Of a stretch of DNA of 64,000 nt, positions 26,242 through 35,412 are shown piece by piece. Under the pieces are notes generated by a model. It was not told the DNA's origin. It did no database searches and saw nothing but the letters and a program-made list of their open reading frames with translations. This DNA comes from Alkalibaculum sporogenes. Lineage in GTDB: Bacteria > Bacillota > Clostridia > Eubacteriales > Alkalibacteraceae. The position numbers and the translations under genes were made by a program. Position 1 is the first letter of the stretch. Every line of letters starts with the position of its first letter. The stretch lies in NCBI RefSeq assembly GCF_009362815.1, contig NZ_WHNX01000002.1:1-64000 (forward strand), in the 5' to 3' direction.

Positions 26242-27261
26242 TTAATTATAAATTGTTTTACTAAGTTTATTAGCTTCATCTGCGATCCATCCATTAACCT
26301 CTTGAATTTTGGGATCCATCCAGTCCAGAGATGTTATCATGCCACTGAAGATAAATCCACCATCATGAGCTAGTTTCTTAAATGTACTCCTTACTTTTTC
26401 TCGTACTTCTTCCTCATCAATAACAGGCCATGTAATAGGCATATTAAATTCAAAACCACCGTTTATTGCAAGTTTTGGACCGAATTTTTCCTTAATGGCA
26501 ACCAGGTCATTTTGTACTTGAGCAGGATCCCAAACATTAACACCTATATCGACCATTGGAGGAATCAAATCTTCACACCTTCCACAATTGTGATAAAAAA
26601 TAGGAACTTCTTCTTCTCTTACAAGGTCTAAACACTTTTTATATCGAGGGACTAAGAGTTCTTTAAATACAGAAGGTGAAATGAAGGGCTGAAGTTTTGA
26701 CGCTGTATCATCTAGTAAGTAGTATCCTTCAGGTTTGTAATAGTGAAGTAGATTTTTCGTTATGTATAGTGAGTGTTCAAGCAAATAATCAAAAAGCTCT
26801 TCAACTTCTTCTCTTTCTTCGTAAATGGCACATAAACCCTCCGTAAAACCCATAAATCCGATGAATTGCTGGAATATATCTGCATATCCACTAAGAACAT
26901 AAGCAGTCTTATCAGGGTCTTGTATGTATTTTTTTCTGTCTGCTTTAGCAGCAGCTTCCCAGTCAAACCCAGAGTAATCTGGTGCTTTAAGTACGTCTCT
27001 CCATTTTGTTACATCAGTTAATATAAAATCATTTGGCTTTGGAAGAGCTGCAAAGTTAATTTCTTCGCTTGTTACAAATGTAACTCCCCATGGGTCTATA
27101 CCACCACCAGGGCCTCTAAAACTCCCTATAATAGCTGGGTCAGCCATTGTCATAAGTGGTGCAACATCAGGTCCACCTAATGTTGCCACAGGTACGTATT
27201 CAGGCATTTCTCCACGAGCCACCCGTAAAAAGTTTTCTTTTTGAGTTAAATGAGTTGTCAT
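26242..27261 (-). CDS. URO-D family methyltransferase-like protein with intact H-x-C zinc motif
   Basis: A 339-residue TIM-barrel protein of the uroporphyrinogen decarboxylase superfamily. Seen: DPWGVTF, DVTKWRDV, LLDDTASKLQPFISPSVF, IFYHNCGRCEDLIPPM and AINGGFE. H224 and C226 (with C229 three residues on) match the Zn-binding H-x-C of MtaA-type methyltransferases, unlike the copy at 8201-9181. AGGAGGAT lies before the ATG. It heads a minus-strand unit with the CobW-type GTPase and His-rich protein, both suited to metal loading. Whether it moves methyl groups, and from what, cannot be told. Confidence 0.83.
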   Translation of the reverse strand: MTTHLTQKENFLRVARGEMPEYVPVATLGGPDVAPLMTMADPAIIGSFRGPGGGIDPWGVTFVTSEEINFAALPKPNDFILTDVTKWRDVLKAPDYSGFDWEAAAKADRKKYIQDPDKTAYVLSGYADIFQQFIGFMGFTEGLCAIYEEREEVEELFDYLLEHSLYITKNLLHYYKPEGYYLLDDTASKLQPFISPSVFKELLVPRYKKCLDLVREEEVPIFYHNCGRCEDLIPPMVDIGVNVWDPAQVQNDLVAIKEKFGPKLAINGGFEFNMPITWPVIDEEEVREKVRSTFKKLAHDGGFIFSGMITSLDWMDPKIQEVNGWIADEANKLSKTIYN

Positions 27262-27595
27262 AATTATCCTCCTTCTGTTTTAAAATATTTTTTTAGTTAA
27301 ATTATGTAATATATAGTATTATAACATTTATTATTAAAAAATAAAGCGAAAATTGTATATATTACGCTTTGTATAAAAATACTTTAAATAAAGTGTAATA
27401 AAAATCAAAAATTAGTTAATCAATAAGGTGTTAAAGTAACTACTAGAAAAATAAATTAATATAGAAATTTAGTAGAAAGTCTAAAATAAAGTAGAAATAT
27501 GTAGAATAAAACAATATTGTTTTGCAAAAGCAAAACTATTATTATATTATAGTATAAAAGACTTAAAAATTACCATAGCGAAAGAGGGTTTAGAT
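27262..27595. other. Divergent intergenic region between URO-D and phosphatase genes
   Basis: A 334-bp AT-rich spacer with no coding frame. It holds a hairpin AAAGCG...CGCTTT (27343-27370) on the URO-D side and the dyad GTTTTGC-AAAA-GCAAAAC (27519-27536) just before a TATTATATTATAGTATAA stretch that probably contains the -10 of the phosphatase gene. Confidence 0.5.
27519..27536 (+). promoter_or_regulatory. Dyad in the promoter of the MASE3-SpoIIE gene
   Basis: GTTTTGC and GCAAAAC are perfect 7-bp arms around AAAA. The dyad is 60 bp upstream of the start codon and next to an AT-rich -10-like stretch. It is placed like an operator; the regulator is unknown. Confidence 0.4.
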
Positions 27596-29293
27596 ATGGA
27601 TACAAAAGTTGAAGATATGTCTAAAAGTTATCTGTCCCAAATATTCATAAAATTCTCAAATTATCGCTTAATTATAGTAAGTTTCTTCATATCATCGGCA
27701 ATTTTTTATTTTATACGATATTTGGAAAACCATATATACAGGGTATTTGATACTACAAATTATTTAGTTTTTCATACTATTGTAGAGTTTGCTAGTATTG
27801 TAATGTATATATCCAGTTTTTTAATTATTTATTATGTGGGTGAAAGAGATACAAGGCTTAGAATGAAAGTTTTAGCGGGAGTACTACTATTTGTAGGATG
27901 CGTAGATTTTTGGCACACATTTTCTTATAATGGTATGCCTGGTTTATTTATTCCAAGTTCGTCACAAACAGCTACTGCTTTTTGGATTGTTGGAAGGCTC
28001 GGATTTGCTGGAGGGATTTTAATAAGTAGCTTTATATCTTTAAGAGTGAAAGTACGATTTGTAAACAGATGGATTATTGCAGCATTACCTTTGGTACTTT
28101 CAGTATTTTGTCTTGTATATGTTAGTTACTTTCCTTTTCCTACCCTATTTATAGAAGGGGAAGGTCTTACCAACACAAAGCATTTATTTGAGTATTTAAT
28201 TATTTTAATGCTAGTAGCCTCTTTTGTAAATTTTTGTATTGAGTATAAAAAGGAAAAAAGTAGTATATTATCATTATTTATATCTGCACTCATTATTAGT
28301 ATATTTTCTGAACTTGCGTTTCTAAGTTATGCTAGTGTTTACGATACATATAATCTTCTAGGGCACATTTATAAATTAATAGCTGCTTATATGATATTTA
28401 AGGTACTATTTATTTTTAATATTAATTATCCATATGGTAGATTAGATAGAGCAGAAAAAGAAATAAGTATGTACGCTAATAATCTAGAACAATTAGTAGA
28501 TCAAAGAACAGAAGAAGTAAATATAGCTAATCAACAATTGTTATCGGATTTAGAATATGCAAAAACTATACAAAAGGCTATTATGCCAATAAAACACGAA
28601 AAATATGAAAATTTAGAAGTATATAGCGAATACATTCCCTATGAAAAAATAGGGGGAGATTATTACGGTTTTAAAGACTTAAATGATGAATATCTTGCTT
28701 TTTATATAGGAGATGTTGCAGGTCATGGTGTACCTGCCGCTATGATGACTATATTCATTAAGCAGACAATCATTACTGAAAAGATTTATCAAAGTGGTAT
28801 AAAGGAAATATATTCTCCTAAAGAGGTTATGACAAATCTATATAATGAATACAATCAAACAGATTTCCCTCTGGAAATGTACGCAGTTATGGTTTACGGC
28901 TTATACAATAAAAAGACAAATAGTATGATATATTCTTCTGCTGGCCTTAATACATATCCACTCTTGTATGAGGGAAATGGAAAGGTAAGGGCATTAGAAC
29001 ATACTGGTTTTCCTATTTGCAAATTTGATAAGAATTATCAACCTGAGTTTAACGATTACTTTGTAGAAATGAATAAAGGAAACAAAGTTTTATTCTATAC
29101 TGATGGTATTGTAGAAGTTACAAACATCAAAGGAGATTCCTTTGGTGAGAATAAATTAATGGAGATACTTAGTGAAAATGGTCATATGTCACCAAAAGAA
29201 ATTTCCAAGGAAATCCTCAATGAGTTAAATAAGTTTACAGAGGGTGTCAAATTAAATGACGATGTTCATTACTTTATAATGCAAGTTAATTAA
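27596..29293 (+). CDS. MASE3 membrane sensor fused to PP2C/SpoIIE serine phosphatase
   Basis: A 565-residue signalling protein. About seven membrane segments in residues 20-280 contain the MASE3-like stretch VDFWHTFSYNGMPGLF; a helical linker follows (EISMYANNLEQLVDQRTEEV), then an RsbU/SpoIIE phosphatase domain from about residue 330 with GGDYYGF, YIGDVAGHGVPAAMMT and FYTDGIVEVTN. The Asp residues in GDVAGHG and YTDG are the usual metal ligands. Such proteins dephosphorylate anti-anti-sigma factors or related STAS proteins; no STAS partner is adjacent. MASE3 ligands are unknown. Confidence 0.9.
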   Translation: MDTKVEDMSKSYLSQIFIKFSNYRLIIVSFFISSAIFYFIRYLENHIYRVFDTTNYLVFHTIVEFASIVMYISSFLIIYYVGERDTRLRMKVLAGVLLFVGCVDFWHTFSYNGMPGLFIPSSSQTATAFWIVGRLGFAGGILISSFISLRVKVRFVNRWIIAALPLVLSVFCLVYVSYFPFPTLFIEGEGLTNTKHLFEYLIILMLVASFVNFCIEYKKEKSSILSLFISALIISIFSELAFLSYASVYDTYNLLGHIYKLIAAYMIFKVLFIFNINYPYGRLDRAEKEISMYANNLEQLVDQRTEEVNIANQQLLSDLEYAKTIQKAIMPIKHEKYENLEVYSEYIPYEKIGGDYYGFKDLNDEYLAFYIGDVAGHGVPAAMMTIFIKQTIITEKIYQSGIKEIYSPKEVMTNLYNEYNQTDFPLEMYAVMVYGLYNKKTNSMIYSSAGLNTYPLLYEGNGKVRALEHTGFPICKFDKNYQPEFNDYFVEMNKGNKVLFYTDGIVEVTNIKGDSFGENKLMEILSENGHMSPKEISKEILNELNKFTEGVKLNDDVHYFIMQVN

Positions 29294-29537
29294 AAAAACA
29301 TGAGTAATTAACGGAGCATATTTCAATTTCATTAATGCATTCAACCAACCAGTCAATATATGTGCGTTCTCTTATAATAGCACCTTTTAATACGATATAG
29401 TCACCATATTTTGGAGAAAGAATATCAGAAATGACCTTGTTATAGGGATGGTCTAACATTGACATTTCTAATTTACTTAATTTTTCTTTACTTTGTTCCA
29501 GTTGCTGTGTTAAACCTGTCCAAGTAACTGATGCCAC
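29286..29537 (-). CDS. Hypothetical small protein
   Basis: An 83-residue frame with GTG start at 29537, an acidic-basic helical middle (QLEQSKEKLSKLEMSML) and no recognised domain. The ribosome site is weak and the 3' end overlaps the phosphatase gene on the other strand by 8 bp. Composition looks protein-like, so it is kept at low confidence. Confidence 0.4.
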   Translation of the reverse strand: MASVTWTGLTQQLEQSKEKLSKLEMSMLDHPYNKVISDILSPKYGDYIVLKGAIIRERTYIDWLVECINEIEICSVNYSCFFN

Positions 29538-29649
29538 CGTTTTCAGAGGATATTATGCTAGATTAGATATCTAATATAAGATTATTAGAATAATTGATAA
29601 GGTCTTGATTAAATAACTAAAATAAGATTTTTGAATAATAAAATTTATA

Positions 29650-29680
29650 AATCCGTCTTCATTTGGGAGGCGGATTTTTC
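29650..29680 (+). terminator. Rho-independent terminator-like hairpin before hydC
   Basis: AATCCGTCT and AGGCGGATT form a 9-bp stem (one G-T) with a 9-nt loop, followed by TTTTCTTT. It separates hydCBA from upstream transcription. Confidence 0.8.
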
Positions 29681-29784
29681 TTTGGGTTAGGAACAGTTAT
29701 ATGATATTTTTGGAAATAATAATTAAATAGTTGCAAATGGGAATATTAAAATTTATAAAAAATATATAAGGTAGGTGAAAAATA

Positions 29785-30291
29785 ATGACAAGACCTCAAG
29801 AAATAAGTGTTGTTGATACTGACTTGGAGTTGCCACAAGAAGGTTTTATAGAATTAGAGGGATATATAGACAATATCAAGACAACAAAGGGAGCATTAAT
29901 TGAAATTTTGCATAAAGCCCAAGAAATATTTGGGTATCTGCCTAGAGACGTTCAATTATATATAGCAAGAAAATTAGGAATCCCAGGGGTTGAAGTTTTT
30001 GGCGTGGTGAGCTTTTATTCGTATTTCAATGTAAAACCTATGGGCAAACATACTATTAGTGTATGTATGGGTACAGCATGTTTTGTTAGAGGGGCAGATA
30101 AGATTATAAACAAGTTAAAAGATAATCTTGGAATAGAATCTAACGAAATTACTGAAGATGGGTTGTTTTCTCTAAAGGATGTACGGTGTATTGGTGCTTG
30201 TGGGTTGGCTCCAGTAATTTTAGTAGATGATAAGGTTTATGGAAGAGTAAAAGAAGATCAAGTTAATGAGATAATCGATAAATATCGTTAG
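29785..30291 (+). CDS. hydC: [FeFe]-hydrogenase HydC subunit (NuoE-like 2Fe-2S)
   Basis: A 168-residue thioredoxin-fold 2Fe-2S protein of the NuoE family: an N-terminal helical domain (LIEILHKAQEIFGYLP), GVVSFYSYF, and the four cluster cysteines in CMGTACFVRGADK and DVRCIGACGLAPV. In trimeric HydABC it passes electrons between the NADH site and the hydrogenase. GGTAGGTG precedes the ATG. It is first of hydC-hydB-hydA, with gaps of 15 and 12 bp. Confidence 0.93.
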   Translation: MTRPQEISVVDTDLELPQEGFIELEGYIDNIKTTKGALIEILHKAQEIFGYLPRDVQLYIARKLGIPGVEVFGVVSFYSYFNVKPMGKHTISVCMGTACFVRGADKIINKLKDNLGIESNEITEDGLFSLKDVRCIGACGLAPVILVDDKVYGRVKEDQVNEIIDKYR

Positions 30292-30306
30292 TAATAGGAG
30301 GATATC

Positions 30307-32016
30307 ATGAAAGTAGATTCTTTGCAAAAGTTGAATCAAATAAGAGAAGAACAAAGACAAGAAAATGCTAACAACTCAATCGTTAAAAAAATCTTAATAT
30401 GTGCCGGAACGGGATGTTTAGCTAGTGAAAGTGAAAAACTCTTAGAGATCTTGAATCACGTAATAAAGGCTAGGAAATGCGGTGATAAAGTCAAAGTAGT
30501 AAAAACAGGGTGTTTTGGGTTTTGTGAACAAGGTCCTATATTAAAAATAGAACCTGATGATGTTTTTTACGTAAGGGTTGTACCTAAAGATGCTAGGACT
30601 ATTATAGATGATCATATTATACAAGGTAAAATAGTTGAAAGATTATTATATGAAGAACCTACGAGTAATAAAAGGATTGAAAAGCAAGAAGATATGCCGT
30701 TTTACAAAAAACAAATGAGATTAGCTATAAGAAATTGTGGATTGATTAATCCAGAAGACGTCTACGAATATATCGAACATGAGGGCTATAGTGCACTGGG
30801 AAAAGTCTTAACAGAAATGACACAATATAGTGTAATAGATGAAATAAAAAAATCTGGGCTAAGAGGAAGAGGTGGAGGTGGCTTTCCAACAGGTTTAAAA
30901 TGGGAGATCACAAAAAATCAGCACGGAAACACAAAATTTATTATTTGTAATGCAGATGAAGGTGATCCAGGTGCTTTTATGGATCGCAGTATACTAGAAG
31001 GTGATCCGCACGGTGTTATAGAAGCAATGGCTATAGGAGGGTATGCAATAGGTGCTCATAAAGGAATAGTGTATATACGTGCAGAATATCCTATGGCAAT
31101 TTCTAGATTAAATTCAGCCATTATCCAGGCAAGGGACTTAGGTTTATTAGGAGAAAATATTTTAGGAACTGATTTTAATTTTGATATAGAGTTTAAGTTA
31201 GGTGCAGGTGCATTTGTATGCGGAGAGGAAACTGCATTGATTAATTCTTGTGAGGGAAAACGCGGTGAACCAAACTATAAACCACCCTATCCTGCTGAAG
31301 AAGGATATTGGGGTTATCCAACTTGTGTAAATAATGTTGAAACCTTTGCTAATATACCACCAATTATATTACAAGGATCTACTTGGTTTTCCTCAATAGG
31401 TACCGAGAAAAGTAGAGGGACTAAAGTATTTGCACTTGCTGGCAAGATAAACAATGTAGGCTTAGTAGAAGTGCCTATGGGTACTACTTTAAGGGAAATT
31501 ATTTATGATATTGGTGGAGGAATCCAGGAAGGTCATCAATTTAAAGCTGTGCAAACAGGAGGTCCATCAGGAGGTGTTATTACTGAAAAGGATTTAGATA
31601 CACCCATCGATTATGATAATCTTTTGGGTATTGGATCTATGATGGGGTCTGGAGGGATGATTGTTTTAGATGATAGAGACAGTATGGTAAATATGGCAAA
31701 ATTTTATTTACAGTTTACTATGGATGAATCATGTGGAAGATGTACACCTTGCAGAATTGGTACTAAAAGAATGTATGAATTGCTTGTAAAAATTAGCAAT
31801 GGTGAGGGTACTATGGCAGATATTGACGCTCTTAAGCAATTATCATATATGGTTAAAAACTCTTCTCTATGTGGTTTAGGTCAGACTGCACCTAATCCTG
31901 TTATAAGTACTATGAAATATTTTTGGGATGAATATATGGAACTAATAAAAGATGTTGATTATCCCGTGAGAGAAGGTACTTCTCAAATAAACAGTAGGGT
32001 AGGAATAAAGGTTTAA
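30307..32016 (+). CDS. hydB: [FeFe]-hydrogenase HydB subunit (NuoF-like, FMN/NADH)
   Basis: The 569-residue protein has an N-terminal 2Fe-2S thioredoxin-like domain (CAGTGCLASES, GCFGFCEQGP), a NuoF domain with the NADH/FMN loops (GLRGRGGGGFPTGLKW, CNADEGDPGAFMDR, GAGAFVCGEETALI) and a 4Fe-4S site (SCGRCTPCR, LCGLG). It is the flavin and NAD(H) subunit of NAD-dependent, possibly electron-bifurcating hydrogenases. It ends about 60 residues after the last cluster motif and lacks the C-terminal two-cluster ferredoxin domain found in Thermotoga HydB. Confidence 0.93.
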   Translation: MKVDSLQKLNQIREEQRQENANNSIVKKILICAGTGCLASESEKLLEILNHVIKARKCGDKVKVVKTGCFGFCEQGPILKIEPDDVFYVRVVPKDARTIIDDHIIQGKIVERLLYEEPTSNKRIEKQEDMPFYKKQMRLAIRNCGLINPEDVYEYIEHEGYSALGKVLTEMTQYSVIDEIKKSGLRGRGGGGFPTGLKWEITKNQHGNTKFIICNADEGDPGAFMDRSILEGDPHGVIEAMAIGGYAIGAHKGIVYIRAEYPMAISRLNSAIIQARDLGLLGENILGTDFNFDIEFKLGAGAFVCGEETALINSCEGKRGEPNYKPPYPAEEGYWGYPTCVNNVETFANIPPIILQGSTWFSSIGTEKSRGTKVFALAGKINNVGLVEVPMGTTLREIIYDIGGGIQEGHQFKAVQTGGPSGGVITEKDLDTPIDYDNLLGIGSMMGSGGMIVLDDRDSMVNMAKFYLQFTMDESCGRCTPCRIGTKRMYELLVKISNGEGTMADIDALKQLSYMVKNSSLCGLGQTAPNPVISTMKYFWDEYMELIKDVDYPVREGTSQINSRVGIKV

Positions 32017-32028
32017 GGGAGTGAAAAA

Positions 32029-33780
32029 ATGGAAGATATAAAAAAAGTGTCGGTAATATTAAATGGGCAAGAATATCAAGTGCCACAGGAAATAACTATA
32101 TTAGAAGCAGCTCATAGAGCAGGTATAAAAATCCCCACATTATGCCACCTTGATCTTCATGATATAAAAATGGTAAATCAAACAGCATCGTGTAGGGTGT
32201 GCATGGTTGAAGCTCCTGGGAGAGATACCTTAGTACCTGCATGTGTGACAAAAGTAAGTGAGGGTATGGAGATTAGGACTGACTCTCTTAGGGCTATCAC
32301 TGCAAGAAGAATGGCTGTAGAACTGCTACTTTCAAATCACCCAAATGAATGTTTCACTTGCCCAAAGAATCTCGATTGCGAGTTACAAGCTTTGGCTGCA
32401 GAATTAGGTGTGAGAGAAATTCGGTGGGAAGGCGAACGAATGGACTATCCAAAGGATATTTCAAGTGATGCAATTGTAAAAGACTCTAATAAGTGTATAT
32501 ATTGTAGAAGATGTGAAACCATGTGTAATGAAGTACAAACTTGTGGAATACTATCTGGTATTAGCAGAGGTTTTAATGCTTTTGTTGGGCCTGCCTTTAA
32601 TATACCTATGGTAGATTCATCATGTACCTACTGTGGACAGTGCGTAGCAGTATGTCCTACTGCTGCACTTACTGAAGTAAATCATAGTGACAAGGTATGG
32701 GAAGCTTTGAATGATCCAAATAAACATGTAGTGGTACAAACTGCTCCAGCTATTCGTGTTGCCATCGGCGAGCTTTTTGGTATGGAACCTGGTACTATTG
32801 TCACAGGTAAATTAGTTTCAGCGTTAAAGAGAATGGGGTTTAATGGTGTGTTTGATACTAATTTTGGTGCAGATTTAACTATAATGGAAGAAGCGTCTGA
32901 ACTAATTTATAGAATAGAAAACAATAAAACTCTACCAATTCTAACAAGTTGTTGTCCAGCATGGGTGAAATATATTGAACACCAATTTCCTGAATTATTA
33001 GAAATCCCTTCAACATGTAAATCTCCACATATTATGTTTGGCACAATTGCAAAAACCTATTATGCACGTAAAAATAATATAGATCCTGACAATATTGTAG
33101 TAGTATCGATTATGCCTTGTATTGCTAAAAAAGCTGAAGCAAAAAGACCAGAATTAACGAAAGATGTATTAAATAACGTAGATATTGTTGTTACAACTAG
33201 AGAATTAGGTGCTATGATTAAGGAAGCAGGAATAGAGTTTAATACTCTGGCTGATGAAGAATATGACAAACCATTAGGAGAAACTACAGGGGCATCAGTT
33301 ATATTTGGGACAACTGGTGGGGTAATAGAGGCTGCTGTAAGAACTGCTTATGAATGGATGACTGGAGAAACACTTGAAAATGTAGAGTTTGATCAACTTA
33401 GGGGCTCAGATGGTCTACGTAAAGCAAGTGTGAATATTGGTGGAAAAGAAATAAAAATTGGAATAGCAAGTGGATTAGGAAATGCTAGAGAATTGTTGCA
33501 AGAAATAAGAGATGGTAAAAACGAATATCATGCGATAGAAATTATGGCTTGCCCAGGAGGTTGCATTGCTGGAGGAGGACAACCATATCACCACGGTAAT
33601 TATGAAATAGTAAAAAAACGTCAACAAGCTATTTATCAAGAGGATCGCAATAAGAAAGTTAGAAAATCTCATGAGAACAAAGAAATACTAGAATTGTATG
33701 AACAATATTTGGGTAAACCTTTTGGCAAGCGGGCACATGAATTATTGCATACCCATTTTGAAGAAAGAGAAAGGATATAA
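32029..33780 (+). CDS. hydA: [FeFe]-hydrogenase catalytic subunit HydA
   Basis: A 583-residue catalytic subunit. The N-terminal 2Fe-2S domain (CHLDLHDIKM, CRVCMVEAPG, PACVTKV) is followed by a His-Cys 4Fe-4S region (HPNECFTCPKNLDCELQ), two ferredoxin clusters (CIYCRRCETMCNE, CTYCGQCVAVCP), and the three H-cluster signatures TSCCPAW, MPCIAKKAE and EIMACPGGCIAGGGQP. A short domain follows. It oxidises or evolves H2 and, with HydB and HydC, couples this to NAD(H) and probably ferredoxin. Its maturation needs HydF (10911-12143) plus HydE and HydG from elsewhere. Confidence 0.95.
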   Translation: MEDIKKVSVILNGQEYQVPQEITILEAAHRAGIKIPTLCHLDLHDIKMVNQTASCRVCMVEAPGRDTLVPACVTKVSEGMEIRTDSLRAITARRMAVELLLSNHPNECFTCPKNLDCELQALAAELGVREIRWEGERMDYPKDISSDAIVKDSNKCIYCRRCETMCNEVQTCGILSGISRGFNAFVGPAFNIPMVDSSCTYCGQCVAVCPTAALTEVNHSDKVWEALNDPNKHVVVQTAPAIRVAIGELFGMEPGTIVTGKLVSALKRMGFNGVFDTNFGADLTIMEEASELIYRIENNKTLPILTSCCPAWVKYIEHQFPELLEIPSTCKSPHIMFGTIAKTYYARKNNIDPDNIVVVSIMPCIAKKAEAKRPELTKDVLNNVDIVVTTRELGAMIKEAGIEFNTLADEEYDKPLGETTGASVIFGTTGGVIEAAVRTAYEWMTGETLENVEFDQLRGSDGLRKASVNIGGKEIKIGIASGLGNARELLQEIRDGKNEYHAIEIMACPGGCIAGGGQPYHHGNYEIVKKRQQAIYQEDRNKKVRKSHENKEILELYEQYLGKPFGKRAHELLHTHFEERERI

Positions 33781-33825
33781 CTCGACTGTGAAAAAGTAAA
33801 ATTGTTACTAGAAATCTAAGTAATA

Positions 33826-33876
33826 AATGTTTAATACTAAGTATTTATTGATATATATTACTTAGTATTAAACATT
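33826..33876 (+). promoter_or_regulatory. Perfect 18-bp inverted repeat abutting the ribosome site of the flavoenzyme gene
   Basis: AATGTTTAATACTAAGTA (33826-33843) and its exact complement (33859-33876) flank 15 bp. The right arm ends 2 bp before GGAGG (33879). Being AT-rich with no T run, it is a poor terminator. It could be an operator or an mRNA hairpin that controls translation. Confidence 0.55.
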
Positions 33877-33889
33877 GAGGAGGTTATGT

Positions 33890-35257
33890 ATGAGTAAAAA
33901 AGTTATTGTCATAGGTGGAGTAGCTGGTGGGGCAAGTGCTGCTGCTAGATTGAGAAGATTAGAAAAGCAAACAGAAATTATTATATTAGAAAAAGGTGAA
34001 TATATATCATTTGCTAATTGTGGTCTTCCTTATTATATAGGAGACGTAATTAAGGATATACAAAATCTATTGGTAGAAACACCTACTTCTATGAAAGAAA
34101 AAAAAGATATTGATGTACGGATAAAACATGAAGTTATATCAATTGACAGAGTTAATAAAAAAGTACTAGTTAAAGATTTAAAACAAAAGGAGACTTATTC
34201 AGAATCTTATGATCAGCTTGTAATTGCAACAGGCTCATCTCCAATTGTTCCGCCAATTCCGGGAATAGAACTGCCTAATATTTTTACTTTATGGAATATA
34301 CCAGATACTAAGTATATAAAGGATTATCTTAGAAATAATAATGTTAAAAAGGTGGCAGTAATTGGGGGAGGATTTATTGGAATTGAAATGGCTGAAAATC
34401 TTAAACACTTAGGGTTAGAGGTTTCAATTATAGAAATGGCACACCAAATACTTGGACCCTTAGACGTAGATGTTGTAGAAAAATTACAAGAACATATAAA
34501 GGAACAAGGTATAGAGCTTATATTAGGTGATGGTGTAAAAGAATTTAAAAAATGCGACGATAGTATTAGAATTATAACCTCAGATAATAAAAATATCAAT
34601 GTTGACATGGTTATTTTATCTATTGGAATAAAACCAAATAGTCAAATTGCAAAAGAATCAGGAATAAAAGTAGGAAAAGGTGGAGGAATTATTGTAGACC
34701 AAAATCTTCGTACATCAGATGAATATATATATGCTGCTGGAGATGTAATACAAATAGAGGATTATGTAAATAAAGTGCCTGGGATGATACCATTAGCTGG
34801 CCCTGCTAATAAACAAGGACGAATTGTAGCTAATAATATTGCAGGTATAGAAGAAGAGTATACTGGAACACAAGGAACGTCAATTGTGAAAGTATTCAAT
34901 ATGAATGCTGCTTCTACTGGTACAAATGAGAAGACCTTAAAAAAATTAGGAAAACAAAAAGAGATTGATTATAATGTAATTACCATAGATGCTATGAATC
35001 ATGCTGGTTATTATCCTAACGCTCAGAAAATACACATCAAAATTATTTTTGAACTGCCAGAAGGAAAAATACTAGGTGCTCAAATTGTTGGAGGTGAAGG
35101 TGTAGACAAGCGAATTGATATTATCGCTACTGCTATTCGTTTTGGAGCAAAAATGTCTGATTTAAAAGAATTAGAGCTAGCCTATGCTCCGCCTTTTTCT
35201 TCCTCAAAAGATCCTATCAATATTTTAGGATATATCTCGGAGAAATATATTTTATAG
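33890..35257 (+). CDS. CoA-disulfide reductase / NADH oxidase family flavoenzyme
   Basis: A 455-residue FAD- and NAD(P)H-dependent pyridine nucleotide-disulfide oxidoreductase of the single-cysteine class. N-terminal Rossmann motif VIGGVAGGASAAARLRR; active-site Cys in SFANCGLPYYIG near residue 43; second Rossmann motif VIGGGFIGIEMAENL; YAAGDVIQ. Family members reduce CoA disulfide, per- or polysulfides, or oxygen. The start is ATG 33890 behind GGAGG; the longer TTG frame begins inside the ribosome site. No rhodanese domain is attached. It lies 110 bp after hydA behind an inverted repeat and is probably separately controlled. Confidence 0.88.
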   Translation: MSKKVIVIGGVAGGASAAARLRRLEKQTEIIILEKGEYISFANCGLPYYIGDVIKDIQNLLVETPTSMKEKKDIDVRIKHEVISIDRVNKKVLVKDLKQKETYSESYDQLVIATGSSPIVPPIPGIELPNIFTLWNIPDTKYIKDYLRNNNVKKVAVIGGGFIGIEMAENLKHLGLEVSIIEMAHQILGPLDVDVVEKLQEHIKEQGIELILGDGVKEFKKCDDSIRIITSDNKNINVDMVILSIGIKPNSQIAKESGIKVGKGGGIIVDQNLRTSDEYIYAAGDVIQIEDYVNKVPGMIPLAGPANKQGRIVANNIAGIEEEYTGTQGTSIVKVFNMNAASTGTNEKTLKKLGKQKEIDYNVITIDAMNHAGYYPNAQKIHIKIIFELPEGKILGAQIVGGEGVDKRIDIIATAIRFGAKMSDLKELELAYAPPFSSSKDPINILGYISEKYIL

Positions 35258-35412
35258 TGTCTTTAAATTCTTAAATATTGACGAGATTTGCATAAAATTA
35301 TTGCCCATTGACATATTAAACTACTTTTATTAAAAATATCTACAGTTCCTTATCGAGAAGTTTTAGCTAGAAAAAAGAGTATTTACCACAAGGTGAATAT
35401 TATAAAAACGTC

